DNA of 64,000 nt from Thiobacillus denitrificans (GTDB taxonomy: Bacteria > Pseudomonadota > Gammaproteobacteria > Burkholderiales > Thiobacillaceae). The position numbers and the translations under genes are program-made. The stretch is taken from assembly GCA_002403375.1 (NCBI GenBank), contig DHHQ01000007.1:25405-89404 (forward strand), written 5' to 3'. The notes beneath the pieces are model-generated. The model did not search any database. It was given only the letters and a program-made list of their open reading frames with translations, and had not been told where the DNA came from. This document shows positions 34,916 to 44,400 of the stretch, in pieces (position 1 is the stretch's first letter; every line of letters starts with the position of its first letter).

Positions 34916-36727
34916 ATGAGCGCAATCCTCGTCCCCAGCCTTTACGTCATGAGCGGCATCTGCGCCTTCGCGGCGCTGCACCATGGCCTCGCCGTGATGC
35001 AGCGACGGGTGAGCCAGACCCATCTGCTGTTCGCCGCGCTGTGCGGCGTGGTCATGGCCTACATCCTGGTCAGGGCGGGCGCCTACCAGGCGCAAACGGT
35101 CGAGGCGCTGGTTGCGCTGCGCAGGTGGGAGGTCGTCGGGGTCTGCCTGATTTTTGCGATTTTCGCCTGGTTCATCGCCGGATTCACCGGCGTCCGGCCG
35201 CGCCGGTTCCTGATCGCGCTGACCGTTTTCTGGGGCTTGATTCTTGCCGCCAATCTGCTCCTCCCCTACGGCGCCCAGTTTGCCGACCTGCCGACGCTCA
35301 CCTATTTCGACCTGCCCTGGGGCGAGCGCGTGGTCGATCTGCGCGTCTTCCATCCCAGCCCCGCGCACAAGATCGCACTGGTGGGCGTTCTTGCCCTCAT
35401 CGCTTTCGGCGTCCATGCGAGCATCGACCTGTACCGGCGCGGACTGAAGCGGCGGGCCCGTTCGCTGGCCTGGGCGCTGGGCATTTTTTTCAGCTTCGTT
35501 TTGTTCAACTGGGCCGCCAACTGGGGGCTCATCGATTTCGTCCATCTGAGCGAATTCGGCTTCCTCGCCATGCTGGTGATGATGGACCTGGAGATGACGC
35601 TGGAATCGCGCAACGACAAACGGCGCATGCGCGACGTGCTCGACCATCTGCCGGTGGCGATCTGCCTCAAGGATCTGCGGGGGCGATTCCAGTTGATCAA
35701 CCGCGGATTCGAGACGCTGTTCCGTGTCGACCACGACGGCCTTCTGGGCAAGACCGCTTTCGACACGCTCCCCGAGGTGCACGCGCGGCGCTTCCGCATC
35801 GATGAAAAGCAGGCTCTCGAAACAGGCAAGGACGTCGAACGCGAGCACGTGCTGGAATCGAACGGCGCGCCGCGCATCTATGAAACCCACCAGTTCCCGC
35901 TGCTGCGCCCGGATGGCACGCCCTACGCCGTGTGCGGCGTGTATGTCGACATCACCGAAGCCCGGCAGAAGGACGAAGCGCTGCACAAGTTCCGCCGGCA
36001 GATCTGGCACACCGACCGCGTGGCGAGCACGGGCGCCATCTCCGCCTCGCTCGCCCACGAGATCTGCCAGCCGCTGGCCGCCATCCTCAACAATGCCCAG
36101 GCAGGCCTGCGCTTCCTCGACCGCGAGCGGGTCGACCTCGAGGAAATCCGCGACATCCTCCAGGACATCGTGCGCGACGACAAACGCGCCGGCACCATCA
36201 TCAACGGCTTGCGCGCGATGCTGCAGCAGCAGGAAACCCCCTATGCCGACGTCGACCTGGCGCAGTGCATCGACGAGGTCCTCGAACTGCTGCACAGCGA
36301 AGTGATCCGGCACGGCGTCGACGTCGAGCGCAGCCTGGAAACGCAGCTGACCGTGCGGGCCAACAAGACGCAGATCCAGCAGGTGATCCTCAACCTGGTG
36401 ATCAACGCGCTGGAGGCGATGGCGGAACAGCCGGCAGGCGAACGCATTCTGCGGATCACGGCGACACGCGCCGACGGCAAGGCACAGGTGTCGATCCGCG
36501 ACACCGGCGTCGGCATCGCGGAAGACATGCTGGACCGGATCTTCGAGGGTTTCTACACGACCAAGCCGCAGGGCCTGGGGGTGGGACTGGAAGTGTGCCG
36601 CTCGATCATGGAATCGCACCACGGCTCCATCTGGGCCGAAGCCAACCCGGACCGCGGCGCCACCTTCCACTTCACGCTGCCGCTTGTCCGGGGCGACGCC
36701 GCACAGGAAGCGACGCCCAGCGCCTGA
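34916..36727 (+). CDS. Membrane PAS histidine kinase
   Basis: 603 residues. Six or seven transmembrane helices occupy about 1-225, then a PAS domain (about 240-350), a HisKA domain with phospho-acceptor His381 in SLAHEICQPLAAILNNAQ, and an HATPase domain (N box NLVINALEAM, G boxes DTGVGIAEDM and GLGVGLEVC). The H-box resembles kinases of the FixL/NodV/StyS group that partner FixJ-type regulators. The membrane part could itself sense a hydrophobic or redox signal. ATG 34916 is preferred to longer in-frame reading that overlaps box J. It converges with the receiver gene, the stops being 32 bp apart, inside the proposed regulon. Confidence 0.88.
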   Translation: MSAILVPSLYVMSGICAFAALHHGLAVMQRRVSQTHLLFAALCGVVMAYILVRAGAYQAQTVEALVALRRWEVVGVCLIFAIFAWFIAGFTGVRPRRFLIALTVFWGLILAANLLLPYGAQFADLPTLTYFDLPWGERVVDLRVFHPSPAHKIALVGVLALIAFGVHASIDLYRRGLKRRARSLAWALGIFFSFVLFNWAANWGLIDFVHLSEFGFLAMLVMMDLEMTLESRNDKRRMRDVLDHLPVAICLKDLRGRFQLINRGFETLFRVDHDGLLGKTAFDTLPEVHARRFRIDEKQALETGKDVEREHVLESNGAPRIYETHQFPLLRPDGTPYAVCGVYVDITEARQKDEALHKFRRQIWHTDRVASTGAISASLAHEICQPLAAILNNAQAGLRFLDRERVDLEEIRDILQDIVRDDKRAGTIINGLRAMLQQQETPYADVDLAQCIDEVLELLHSEVIRHGVDVERSLETQLTVRANKTQIQQVILNLVINALEAMAEQPAGERILRITATRADGKAQVSIRDTGVGIAEDMLDRIFEGFYTTKPQGLGVGLEVCRSIMESHHGSIWAEANPDRGATFHFTLPLVRGDAAQEATPSA

Positions 36728-36759
36728 GCCTCAGGGCCGCGCTGGCCCATGCGCCGCCG

Positions 36760-37149
36760 CTACGGCTTGGTGTCTTCCTGCACCACCCAGGAGATCGCAT
36801 CCAGCAAGGCCTGGTCGTCCACCGGCTTGCGCAGGAAGAACCGCACGCCGAGGTCGCGGGCCAGCTGGCGCGTGTCGTCGTCGTCACGCGCCGAGATCGC
36901 GATCACCGGCAGGGCAATGCCTTTCTCCCTGAGCCGCGCGCTCAGTTCCAGACCGTTCATGCGCGGCATCGTGATATCCATGAGGATGCAGGCATGGTCT
37001 TCGTTGTGCGCTTCCGCCAGAAAGTCTTCCGGGCTTCCGTAGGCGTGGCTCTCGATTCCGGCGGAACGCATCAGGCGCGACAGGCCCTTGCGCACCGACT
37101 CGTCGTCGTCGACGATGCTGACATGCAGTGTCTGGGCTCTGAGTGGCAC
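36760..37149 (-). CDS. Single-domain response-regulator receiver
   Basis: 129 residues, a receiver domain with no output domain. The acidic pocket is VDDDE (about residues 13-17), the phospho-acceptor is Asp58 in ILMDITMP, the switch residue Ser87 is in IAISA, and Lys108 is in FLRKPV. Single-domain receivers act as phosphate sinks, phosphorelay intermediates or allosteric partners. It converges with the kinase gene, so they are separate transcripts. It is expressed from box K, which would place it under the regulon's own control as feedback. Confidence 0.87.
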   Translation of the reverse strand: MPLRAQTLHVSIVDDDESVRKGLSRLMRSAGIESHAYGSPEDFLAEAHNEDHACILMDITMPRMNGLELSARLREKGIALPVIAISARDDDDTRQLARDLGVRFFLRKPVDDQALLDAISWVVQEDTKP

Positions 37150-37182
37150 GGCCGGCGCTCCGCTCGTGGGTAGGGAAGCTTG

Positions 37183-37228
37183 AAGTTAGGCGCTTGCTCC
37201 AGGCGGGACAATTAGACTTTGGTCTCAT
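37183..37228 (-). promoter_or_regulatory. Regulon promoter box K
   Basis: Minus-strand ATGAGACCAAAGTCTAAT (37228-37211), 21 nt, one base, TAACTT (37188-37183). Faces the receiver gene starting at 37149 with a leader of about 27 nt. Confidence 0.76.
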
Positions 37229-37262
37229 TCGCCCCCGGCTGGCACGCCGGGGCTGGCCGCCA

Positions 37263-37308
37263 CTAAGACCAAAGTCCAATTCCCCCTCTTCGGCTTCTGG
37301 CTTACCTT
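37263..37308 (+). promoter_or_regulatory. Regulon promoter box F
   Basis: Dyad CTAAGACCAAAGTCCAAT at 37263-37280, 21 nt, one base, TACCTT (37303-37308). Faces the third sulfatase at 37378. Its centre is 52 bp from that of the divergent box K. Confidence 0.77.
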
Positions 37309-37377
37309 GACAGGAGTCGAGTGCGCCTTGGCCGTGCCATGCGTGCCTCATCAGGATCTATCAAGGAGACGGAAGTC

Positions 37378-39048
37378 ATGCCATACGACGATCAGGCCGC
37401 GAGTGGCCCCTACAACATCGTATTCATCCTGACCGACCAGGAGCGCCATTTCCGCCCGGATGAGCTTCCCAAGGACTACCGCCTGCCGGCCCACGAGCGG
37501 CTGGCGAAGAACGGCGTCGTGTTCGAGAACCACCGCATCAACTCCTGCGTGTGCACGTCCTCCCGCTCTGTGATCTATACCGGCCGGCACATCCAGCAGA
37601 CCAAGATGTTCGACAACACGAACTTCCCCTGGATGCAGAGCATGTCGACCGACATCAAGACGCTCGGCCACCTGCTGCGCGAGGCCGGCTACTACACCGC
37701 CTACAAGGGCAAGTGGCACCTCTCCCGTGAGTTCGAGACCGACAACACGCTTGCCGCGCCGACGAAGATCTTCACCAAGGAGATGGAGGCCTACGGCTTT
37801 TCCGATTACCTCGGGGTCGGCGACATCATCGCGCACACCCAGGGCGGCTACCTGCACGACGGCATGATCGCCGCCGCCGCGGCGAGCTGGCTGCGCGGCA
37901 AGGCCGCGGACCTGGCGAAGGAGAACAAGCCGTGGTTCCTCGCGGTGAACCTCGTCAACCCGCATGACGTGATGTTCTACGACACGGACGAACCGGGACA
38001 GCCGGTGCAGAGCAAACACGCCCTGACCCACCTCGCCGGTGACCCGGCGCACGCGATGTACGCCAAGCAGTGGGACTTCGAGCTGCCGGTCAGCTTCTCG
38101 CAGCCGGTCGACGCGCCCGGACGCCCCGCCGCGCACACCGATTTCGTCATCGCCGATTCCGTCATGACCGGGCAGGTCCCCGTGGAGGACACCTGGCGCT
38201 GGCGCAAGCGGCACAACTTCTACCTCAACGCGCTGCGCGACGTGGACCGCCACATCATGACCGTGCTCGACGAGCTGGAAGACCGCGGCCTCGCCGACAA
38301 CACCATCGTCATCCTGACCTCGGACCACGGTGAGCTCGACGGCGCGCACCAGATGACCGGCAAGGGCCCCAGCTCCTACCGCGAGCAGAACAACGTGCCG
38401 CTGATCGTGTCGCACCCGGCCTTTGCCGGCGGCAAGCGCTGCCAGGCCGTGACCACGCACCTCGACCTCGCGCCGACCCTGGTCTCGCTCACCAACGCGA
38501 GCCCGGAGACGAAGGCGGCAATCACCAAGGATCTTCCGGGCAAGGATTTCTCGCCGGTGCTCGCCGCGCCGGAGCAGGCCGGCCATGCCACGGTGCGCGA
38601 CGGCCAGCTGTACTGCTTCAACATGTTCGCCTCGCTGGACGGCGGTTTCCTGCAAAAGGCCAGCGCATTGCTGAACCAGCCGGGCGGCGCGGCGAAGATC
38701 AAGGAAGCCGGCCTGCATCCGGACATGCGGAAGCGCGGCGCGATCCGCAGCGTGTTCGACGGCCGCTACCAGTTCACGCGCTACTTCTCGCCCAAGCAGC
38801 ACAACCTGCCCGATTCGATCGAGTCCCTGTTCGAACTCAATGACGTCGAACTGTTCGATCTCGAGAACGACCCGCACGAGCTCAACAACCTCGCGCTCGA
38901 CCCGCAGAAAAACGCCGACCTGCTGATGACCATGAACGCCAAGCTGAACCGGCTGATCGACGAGGAAGTGGGCGAGGACGTCGGACAGATGCTGCCCGGC
39001 GGCGTCGACGGCGGCTGGGTGGCGACACCCGCCGTCCATGACCTGTGA
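37378..39048 (+). CDS. Sulfatase-family hydrolase with C-T-S-S-R motif
   Basis: 556 residues, no signal peptide. The first metal ligand is Asp20 in FILTDQERH, later ligands are the DH pair in ILTSDHGELDGAH, and NPHD occurs in LVNPHDVMFYD. The maturation site is Cys59-Thr-Ser-Ser-Arg63 followed by SVIYTGR, with Ser in the usual Pro position; Cys57 precedes it. It differs from the other two sulfatases and is nearer choline-sulfatase/phosphonate-hydrolase-like members, so a phosphoester substrate is possible. AAGGAGACGGAAGTC precedes ATG 37378. No maturase adjoins it; those at 9739 and 13505 share the same promoter type. An OprB-like porin follows 71 bp later. Confidence 0.85.
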   Translation: MPYDDQAASGPYNIVFILTDQERHFRPDELPKDYRLPAHERLAKNGVVFENHRINSCVCTSSRSVIYTGRHIQQTKMFDNTNFPWMQSMSTDIKTLGHLLREAGYYTAYKGKWHLSREFETDNTLAAPTKIFTKEMEAYGFSDYLGVGDIIAHTQGGYLHDGMIAAAAASWLRGKAADLAKENKPWFLAVNLVNPHDVMFYDTDEPGQPVQSKHALTHLAGDPAHAMYAKQWDFELPVSFSQPVDAPGRPAAHTDFVIADSVMTGQVPVEDTWRWRKRHNFYLNALRDVDRHIMTVLDELEDRGLADNTIVILTSDHGELDGAHQMTGKGPSSYREQNNVPLIVSHPAFAGGKRCQAVTTHLDLAPTLVSLTNASPETKAAITKDLPGKDFSPVLAAPEQAGHATVRDGQLYCFNMFASLDGGFLQKASALLNQPGGAAKIKEAGLHPDMRKRGAIRSVFDGRYQFTRYFSPKQHNLPDSIESLFELNDVELFDLENDPHELNNLALDPQKNADLLMTMNAKLNRLIDEEVGEDVGQMLPGGVDGGWVATPAVHDL

Positions 39049-39119
39049 CTTCTGGCATGGCTGGCGCGCGCCGCCAAACCTGGCCCCCGATTGACGAAAC
39101 TCAAGGAAAGACCGAGACC

Positions 39120-40508
39120 ATGAAAAACGCACTCAGACTGACCGCCCTGGTGGCCGCGCTCGGCGCCGCCCTGCCGCTGCATGCCATGCCCTACGCCACC
39201 CCCGACACCTGGGGCGGCGATCTGGCGTCGCGTCCCCGTCTCACCGGAGACTGGGGCGGCGTGCGGGATGACATGGCCAGGAAGGGCGTGGTGCTCGACC
39301 TCGACCTCTACTGGATGCCGCAGACGATCACGAGCGGGGGGCGGGACGAAGACAGCGGGTCCTGGGGCAACGCGGTCGCCACGCTCAACGTCGACACGGG
39401 CAAGGCGGGCCTGTGGCCCGGCGGCTTCTTCAAGCTCCAGACCGTCACGAGCTTCGGCGACAACCTCATGCGGGATACCGGCACCATGGTGCCCGCCAAC
39501 ATCACCTGGATGCTGCCGAGTCCCACCGACACGGATACCGGCCTGCAGGAACTCACCTACACGCAGTTCCTGAGCCAGCATTTCGGGGTGTCTCTGGGCA
39601 AGATCAACTCGATCGCGCCGACCAACGTGCTGCATGGTGACTACAACACCGGCTTCCTGAACACGGCCTTGAACCTGCCGCTCGCGCTCGCCATGGTGCC
39701 GCTCTCGGCCTACGGCGCGAGCGCGCTCTACCTGCCGTCGCACGATGTCACCCTGGCGGCCATGGTGCTGGACCCGAACGGCACCATCATGAACGACGAC
39801 CTGGGCGATGCCTTCAACGACGGGGTGATGGCGCTCGGCGTGGCCGACGTGAAGGTGAAGCCGTGGGGCCTGCCCGGCCATCAGAACCTGACCGTCGCCT
39901 GGAGCAACAAGGACCGCACCTCGCTGATCCAGGATCCGTCGAACATCGCGCGCCTGCTTCTCACCGAGCGCTTCCCACGACTCGGGGACCCTGGCCCGAT
40001 CCTCGTCGAAATCCTCGAGAACCATGCGCCCGGCCTGCTGGTCCCGGCCGCGCCGCTGAACCAGGAGGACGAGACCTGGGCGGCGGTCTACAGTTTCGAG
40101 CAGTTTCTCTGGCAGCCCGCCGGCGACCACAAGCGCGGCATCGGCATGTTCTTCAGCGCCGGCCTGAGCGACGGCAAGGCGAATCCGATCAAGACCAGCT
40201 ATTCGCTCGGACTGGTCGGCAAGGGCGTGGTGCCGGGCCGGCCGCGCGACGATTTCGGAATCGGCTGGGCGCGCACGGAATTCAGCGACGACTTCGTTCC
40301 CTACCTGCGCGACACCTTCGATCTCGGTCTCGATCACGAGGACGCCGTCGAGATGTACTACAACGCCGCGGTCACGCCCTGGCTGAGCATCAGCCCCAGC
40401 CTGCAGATCATCTCGCCCGCGCTGAACAAGACGCTCGACGCGAGCGGCAATTTCCAGGACCTGGACACCACCTACCTCGCGGGTGTGCGCGTGGGCATCC
40501 GGTTCTGA
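39120..40508 (+). CDS. OprB-family carbohydrate-selective porin-like protein
   Basis: 462 residues. A signal peptide (about 1-22, ending PLHA) is followed by RPRLTGDWGGVRDDMARKGV, the N-terminal hallmark of the OprB family, and amphipathic strands to the C-terminal Phe (GVRVGIRF). OprB proteins are outer-membrane porins for sugars and other small solutes. AAGGAAAGACCGAGACC precedes the ATG at 39120. It lies 71 bp after the third sulfatase in the box F unit, so the porin may admit that enzyme's substrate to the cell. This link is inferred from position. Confidence 0.85.
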   Translation: MKNALRLTALVAALGAALPLHAMPYATPDTWGGDLASRPRLTGDWGGVRDDMARKGVVLDLDLYWMPQTITSGGRDEDSGSWGNAVATLNVDTGKAGLWPGGFFKLQTVTSFGDNLMRDTGTMVPANITWMLPSPTDTDTGLQELTYTQFLSQHFGVSLGKINSIAPTNVLHGDYNTGFLNTALNLPLALAMVPLSAYGASALYLPSHDVTLAAMVLDPNGTIMNDDLGDAFNDGVMALGVADVKVKPWGLPGHQNLTVAWSNKDRTSLIQDPSNIARLLLTERFPRLGDPGPILVEILENHAPGLLVPAAPLNQEDETWAAVYSFEQFLWQPAGDHKRGIGMFFSAGLSDGKANPIKTSYSLGLVGKGVVPGRPRDDFGIGWARTEFSDDFVPYLRDTFDLGLDHEDAVEMYYNAAVTPWLSISPSLQIISPALNKTLDASGNFQDLDTTYLAGVRVGIRF

Positions 40509-40520
40509 GTCCCCCGGACG

Positions 40521-40543
40521 CGCAGGGGGCTGACCCTGCGTTT
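40521..40543 (+). terminator. Possible terminator of sulfatase-porin unit
   Basis: Stem CGCAGGG (40521-40527) / CCCTGCG (40534-40540) followed by TTT, 13 nt after the porin stop. Short T-tract, so only moderately supported. Confidence 0.5.
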
Positions 40544-40585
40544 ACGGGTGGACGCTGAAAACACGGAGGGAGCGGCCGCGCGGAA

Positions 40586-41218
40586 TCAGTCGGCAGGCCG
40601 CGACAAGCCGATGCCGACGGCATCGCACAGGTGGACGAGTTCGGCGAGGGTATGCGCCTCCATCTTCTCCATGACCCGGCCGCGATGCGCCTTCACGGTT
40701 TTTTCCGCGATCCCCAGTTCGAAGGCGATCTGCTTGTTGAGGCGCCCCTGCAGGACGCCTTCCAGCACCTCGCGCTCGCGCTCGGAGAGCCGGGCCAGCC
40801 GCGCCATGACGCTGTCGCGCCCCTGCCGGGTGGCGGCCTCGGCAGCCTGCCGCCTGACGTCCTGCTCCAGGGCCTGAAACAGGACGTCCTCTTCCACGGG
40901 CTTGACCAGGAAGTCGACGGCTCCGTGCTTCATGGCGTTCACGCTCATGGGGATGTCGCCCTTGCCGGTGAGGAAGACCACCGGCAGCGGGATGCCCGCC
41001 TCGGCCATGCGCGCCTGCAACTCGAGGCCGCTCATGCCGGGCATGTTGACGTCGAGCAGCACGCAGCCCGGTCCGGAGATGGGCGCACGCTCGAGGAAAT
41101 CGTCCGCCGAGGCGAAGGCTTCGGCGTTCCAGCCCGCCGAACGCAGCAGGCGTGTAAGACTGCGCCGCACGGCGGCATCGTCGTCGACCACGAAGACGGT
41201 CGCGCCGCTCTCGGGCAT
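40586..41218 (-). CDS. FixJ/NodW/StyR-type response regulator with LuxR HTH
   Basis: 210 residues. The receiver domain (about 5-120) has the acidic pair VDDD, phospho-acceptor Asp56 in VLLDVNMP and Lys in FLVKPVEED. The LuxR-type helix-turn-helix domain (about 143-205) contains RLSEREREVLEGVLQGRLNK and ELGIAEKTVKAHRGRVMEKM. Such regulators bind dyad sites near -40 and recruit sigma-70 polymerase. It is the only DNA-binding regulator in the window and thus the best candidate for the eleven boxes. ATG 41218 has AGGA 10 nt upstream; ATG 41251 is the alternative. No box lies before it. Confidence 0.87.
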   Translation of the reverse strand: MPESGATVFVVDDDAAVRRSLTRLLRSAGWNAEAFASADDFLERAPISGPGCVLLDVNMPGMSGLELQARMAEAGIPLPVVFLTGKGDIPMSVNAMKHGAVDFLVKPVEEDVLFQALEQDVRRQAAEAATRQGRDSVMARLARLSEREREVLEGVLQGRLNKQIAFELGIAEKTVKAHRGRVMEKMEAHTLAELVHLCDAVGIGLSRPAD

Positions 41219-41290
41219 TGGCTGGGTGTCCTGGGCTACTTGTGCACGCATGCAATCACCGAACGTTTTGGCAAAACACTGATCCGCCGC

Positions 41291-41314
41291 CGGCAGCCGC
41301 CGAACCGGCTGCCG
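41291..41314. repeat. Inverted repeat in the 207-bp gap before the FixJ-like gene
   Basis: CGGCAGCCG / CGGCTGCCG, 9-bp arms, 6-nt loop, no T-tract. It lies between the DUF748 stop and the regulator start; it could be an end-of-operon stem-loop or a regulatory site. Confidence 0.4.
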
Positions 41315-41425
41315 CAGGGCGTCCACGATATCGACACATCGTTGCACGCATCCTAGATCGCCCGACACCGGTCGTCCACTCGACCACGGAAGCGATTGCC
41401 CGGCGCCATGCGGCGCGGCCGTCAT

Positions 41426-44400
41426 TCACGGTGCCGGCGCAGCGGGCTGGGCGGCTGCCGGTTCCGGTTCGGCCGCGGGCTTCTTGCCCACCCCGAGATT
41501 CATCATGCTCGGCACCAGCCTGTCCCTGGCGGCCTGCTCGGCGGGGTCGGCAACGCTGACGCGCCCGGCGTCGAGGCCCCGTTTGAGCAGTTCGTCGCGC
41601 ATGGCCTGGCCGCGCGCCGCAGCGAGTTCGAGCAGGGCCTCGTCGCCGATCTTCGTCTGCCGGGTCAGCCGTTCGAGCAGTTCGACGTGGAAGGCCGAGG
41701 CGGGGCCCTCGTCGCGGGTCTTGAAGCGGCGGGCGAGGCGTTCGACCAGTTGGCTTTCCAGCACGCCCGCGTCCTCGCCCTTGAATTCGGCACGCAGCTT
41801 GCGGTAATCCTCCTTGCCGGCGGCCTCGGCGTAGCGGTCCTCGAGCCAGGTCTGGATCTTGTAATGGTTGACGTCGACCGGGCCGGGCGCTTCGCCTTCG
41901 GCGAGCTCGACGCCGGCGACGGCAACCGCCTCGCGGCGCATGGCCAGTTCCTGCAGGGCGCGCCGGTCGGCCTCGGGGTCGTAGCCGGGCTCCAGCACCA
42001 GGTCGAGCGCGGGCCGCTTGGCGAGCGCCTCGGCGATGGTCTTGAGCTTTTCCTGCTCGGGCGGTGACAGCGCGCTGCTGCCGGGGTCGAAGTCGATCGC
42101 CTCGAGCTTTTCCGAACTCACGCCGAGCAGATTGCCGAGCGCACGGAAGGGCGCGGTGACCAGCTTGGTCAGCACGTTGACCAGCGCCTTCCAGATGATC
42201 CTGCCGTAGCTGAACTGCGGGTCGTCGAGGCTGCCCGACACCGGCAGGTCGAGGTCGATGACGCCGTTGCCGTCTTCCAGCAGGGCGATCGCGAGGTCGA
42301 GCGGCAGCTTCATCGCGTCGGGGCTGTCGACCCGCTCGCCGAGCCTCAACTTGTTGACGATGAACTTGTTGTCGCCCGCCAGCTGGCGATCCTTGATCTT
42401 GTATTCGAGGTCGACCGAGAGCTTGCCCGAGTCGATCCTGCGCCCGGCGAACTTGCCCGAATACGGCGTCAGGTTGGTCATCTCCAGGTTGCGGAAGGTC
42501 AGCGTGAGGTCGGTGAACGCGGTCGCACGGAACGGCTGGATAGTCCCGCGCACGCGTGCCGAGCCGAACTCGTCGACCTTGCCGTCGAGCTCGACCTGCG
42601 CCGTCGTCGCCGGGTCGGTCGACAGGCCGGTGACGACGCCGGAGAGGTCGTGCATGCGGGTGCCGAACTGCGGCGTCAGCGAGAGGTCGGCGAACTCGAG
42701 GTTGGCGCCGACGATGCGGGCGCGCTCGACCGCCACCGGAAACGCGGGAGGCTGACCGGCAGGTTCGGGCCGGGCCTCGGGCTGCGGCGCGGGCGCGTCG
42801 CCGGCGGCCGGCTTGTCCGCAGGCTGGCTGCGCAGCACGCGCTGCAGGTTGATCGACTTGTCCTCGAAGATGATGACCTTGCCGAAGGGATTCTGCGCGA
42901 CCAGCTCGTTGATGCGCAGGCGGTTGGGAGCGAGACTGAACGCCAGGCTGCTCGATGACAGTTGCTTCCAGCCGAGGAAGGCGTCCTCCGTCTCCTCCTC
43001 GGTGATCGCCAGGTCGTCGACCGCGAAGCCGCCGCCGTAGCTGAGCTGCATGCCCGACTTCGCCTGCCCGAACGCCAGCTTGCCGCGCGTCGACGCCGCG
43101 CCGGAACGCAGGTTGAGCGTTGCGAACTGGTTGACGTAGGGCGCGAAGGGCTGCAGCGACAGCCCCGCCAGCCTGACGTCGAGCGCGCCCGACCTGTCGC
43201 CCGGGGCGACCGTTCCGCGAGCGTCGAAACGCCCGCCCTGCCTGAGCGAGAAGCCGGCTTCCAGCGGCACGCCGCCCTGTCTTTGCGCGCTCAATTCCTT
43301 CAGCGGCACGGCCTTGACCATGTCCAGGCTCAGGTCCTTCAGCGTCACGAAGCCCTCGACGAGATCGAGCCTGACCGGCCTGGGCGGCGACTGGTCGACG
43401 AAGCCGACCTCGATGCCGTCGAGGCTGAGGCGCGCGAGCTGCACGTCCATCGGCGCGGCCGTCTCCGTTCCCGAGCGGGCCCGCGCAGCTTCGGGTGCGC
43501 CGGGCGCCTTCGCGAGGATGTCGGTCCAGTTGAGGATTTTCTGCTTGTCCAGCGCCACCGTGGTGCGGACACCGCTCAATTCCACCGCGTCGATCGTCAT
43601 CCGGTTGTCCGCCAGGCTCGCGCCCGCATTCACCAGCGCCGCGCGCTGCAGTTCCGCCACCGTCTCCTGCCCGGACCGCACCACCACCGGCCCCAGTGCC
43701 GCGTTGACCGGACCGACTTCGATGGCCGTCGTGGCGCCCACCTCGCCCGCCAGCGCGGCGGTCAGGCCGAAGCCTGCGGCCTCGACGCTCAGGGGCCGGG
43801 CAAAGCCCTGGTCGGTGAAGCGCGCGGACCAGTCGGCAAGCTTGATTTCACGCACGCCGATCTGCCACGCAGCGGACGGCGCGGCAGTCCTGGGCGTTGC
43901 CGGCTGCGGCGCGGGCCCATCTCCGGCCATGGCGAACAAGGTCTGCCAGTCGAGCCTGCCCTGCACGTCACGCGTTGCCGCGAGCTTGCCGCCGCTCGCG
44001 CTCACCCCTGCCACCTCGACCTTGCGCCGGGCCAGATCCAGATTCGCATCGCTGACGCGCACCTCGGCGAGCTCGAGCACCGGCCCCCCGCCACCGCGCC
44101 GCGCCAGCGCGAGGTCCTGCACGACCAGGCTGGCGCCGTTGACCTGCAGCCAGGGCACGGCCTCGCCCGCCGGGTCGACCACCATGGCGAAGCGGTAGCG
44201 CAGCCCCGCGGCCAGTGTGCCGGACGGCACCTCGAAATTGCGCGGGCTCTTGATCACCCGCAGCAGATTGGACAGCTGCACGCCCTCGAGCCCGACCTCG
44301 CCGTTCGATGCCACCGGATTCAGTGCGACCTCGCCCTTCCACCTGAGCGTGCCGCCCTGCTCCGGCAGTTTGGCCGCGATCAGGTAATCGCCGCGATCCT

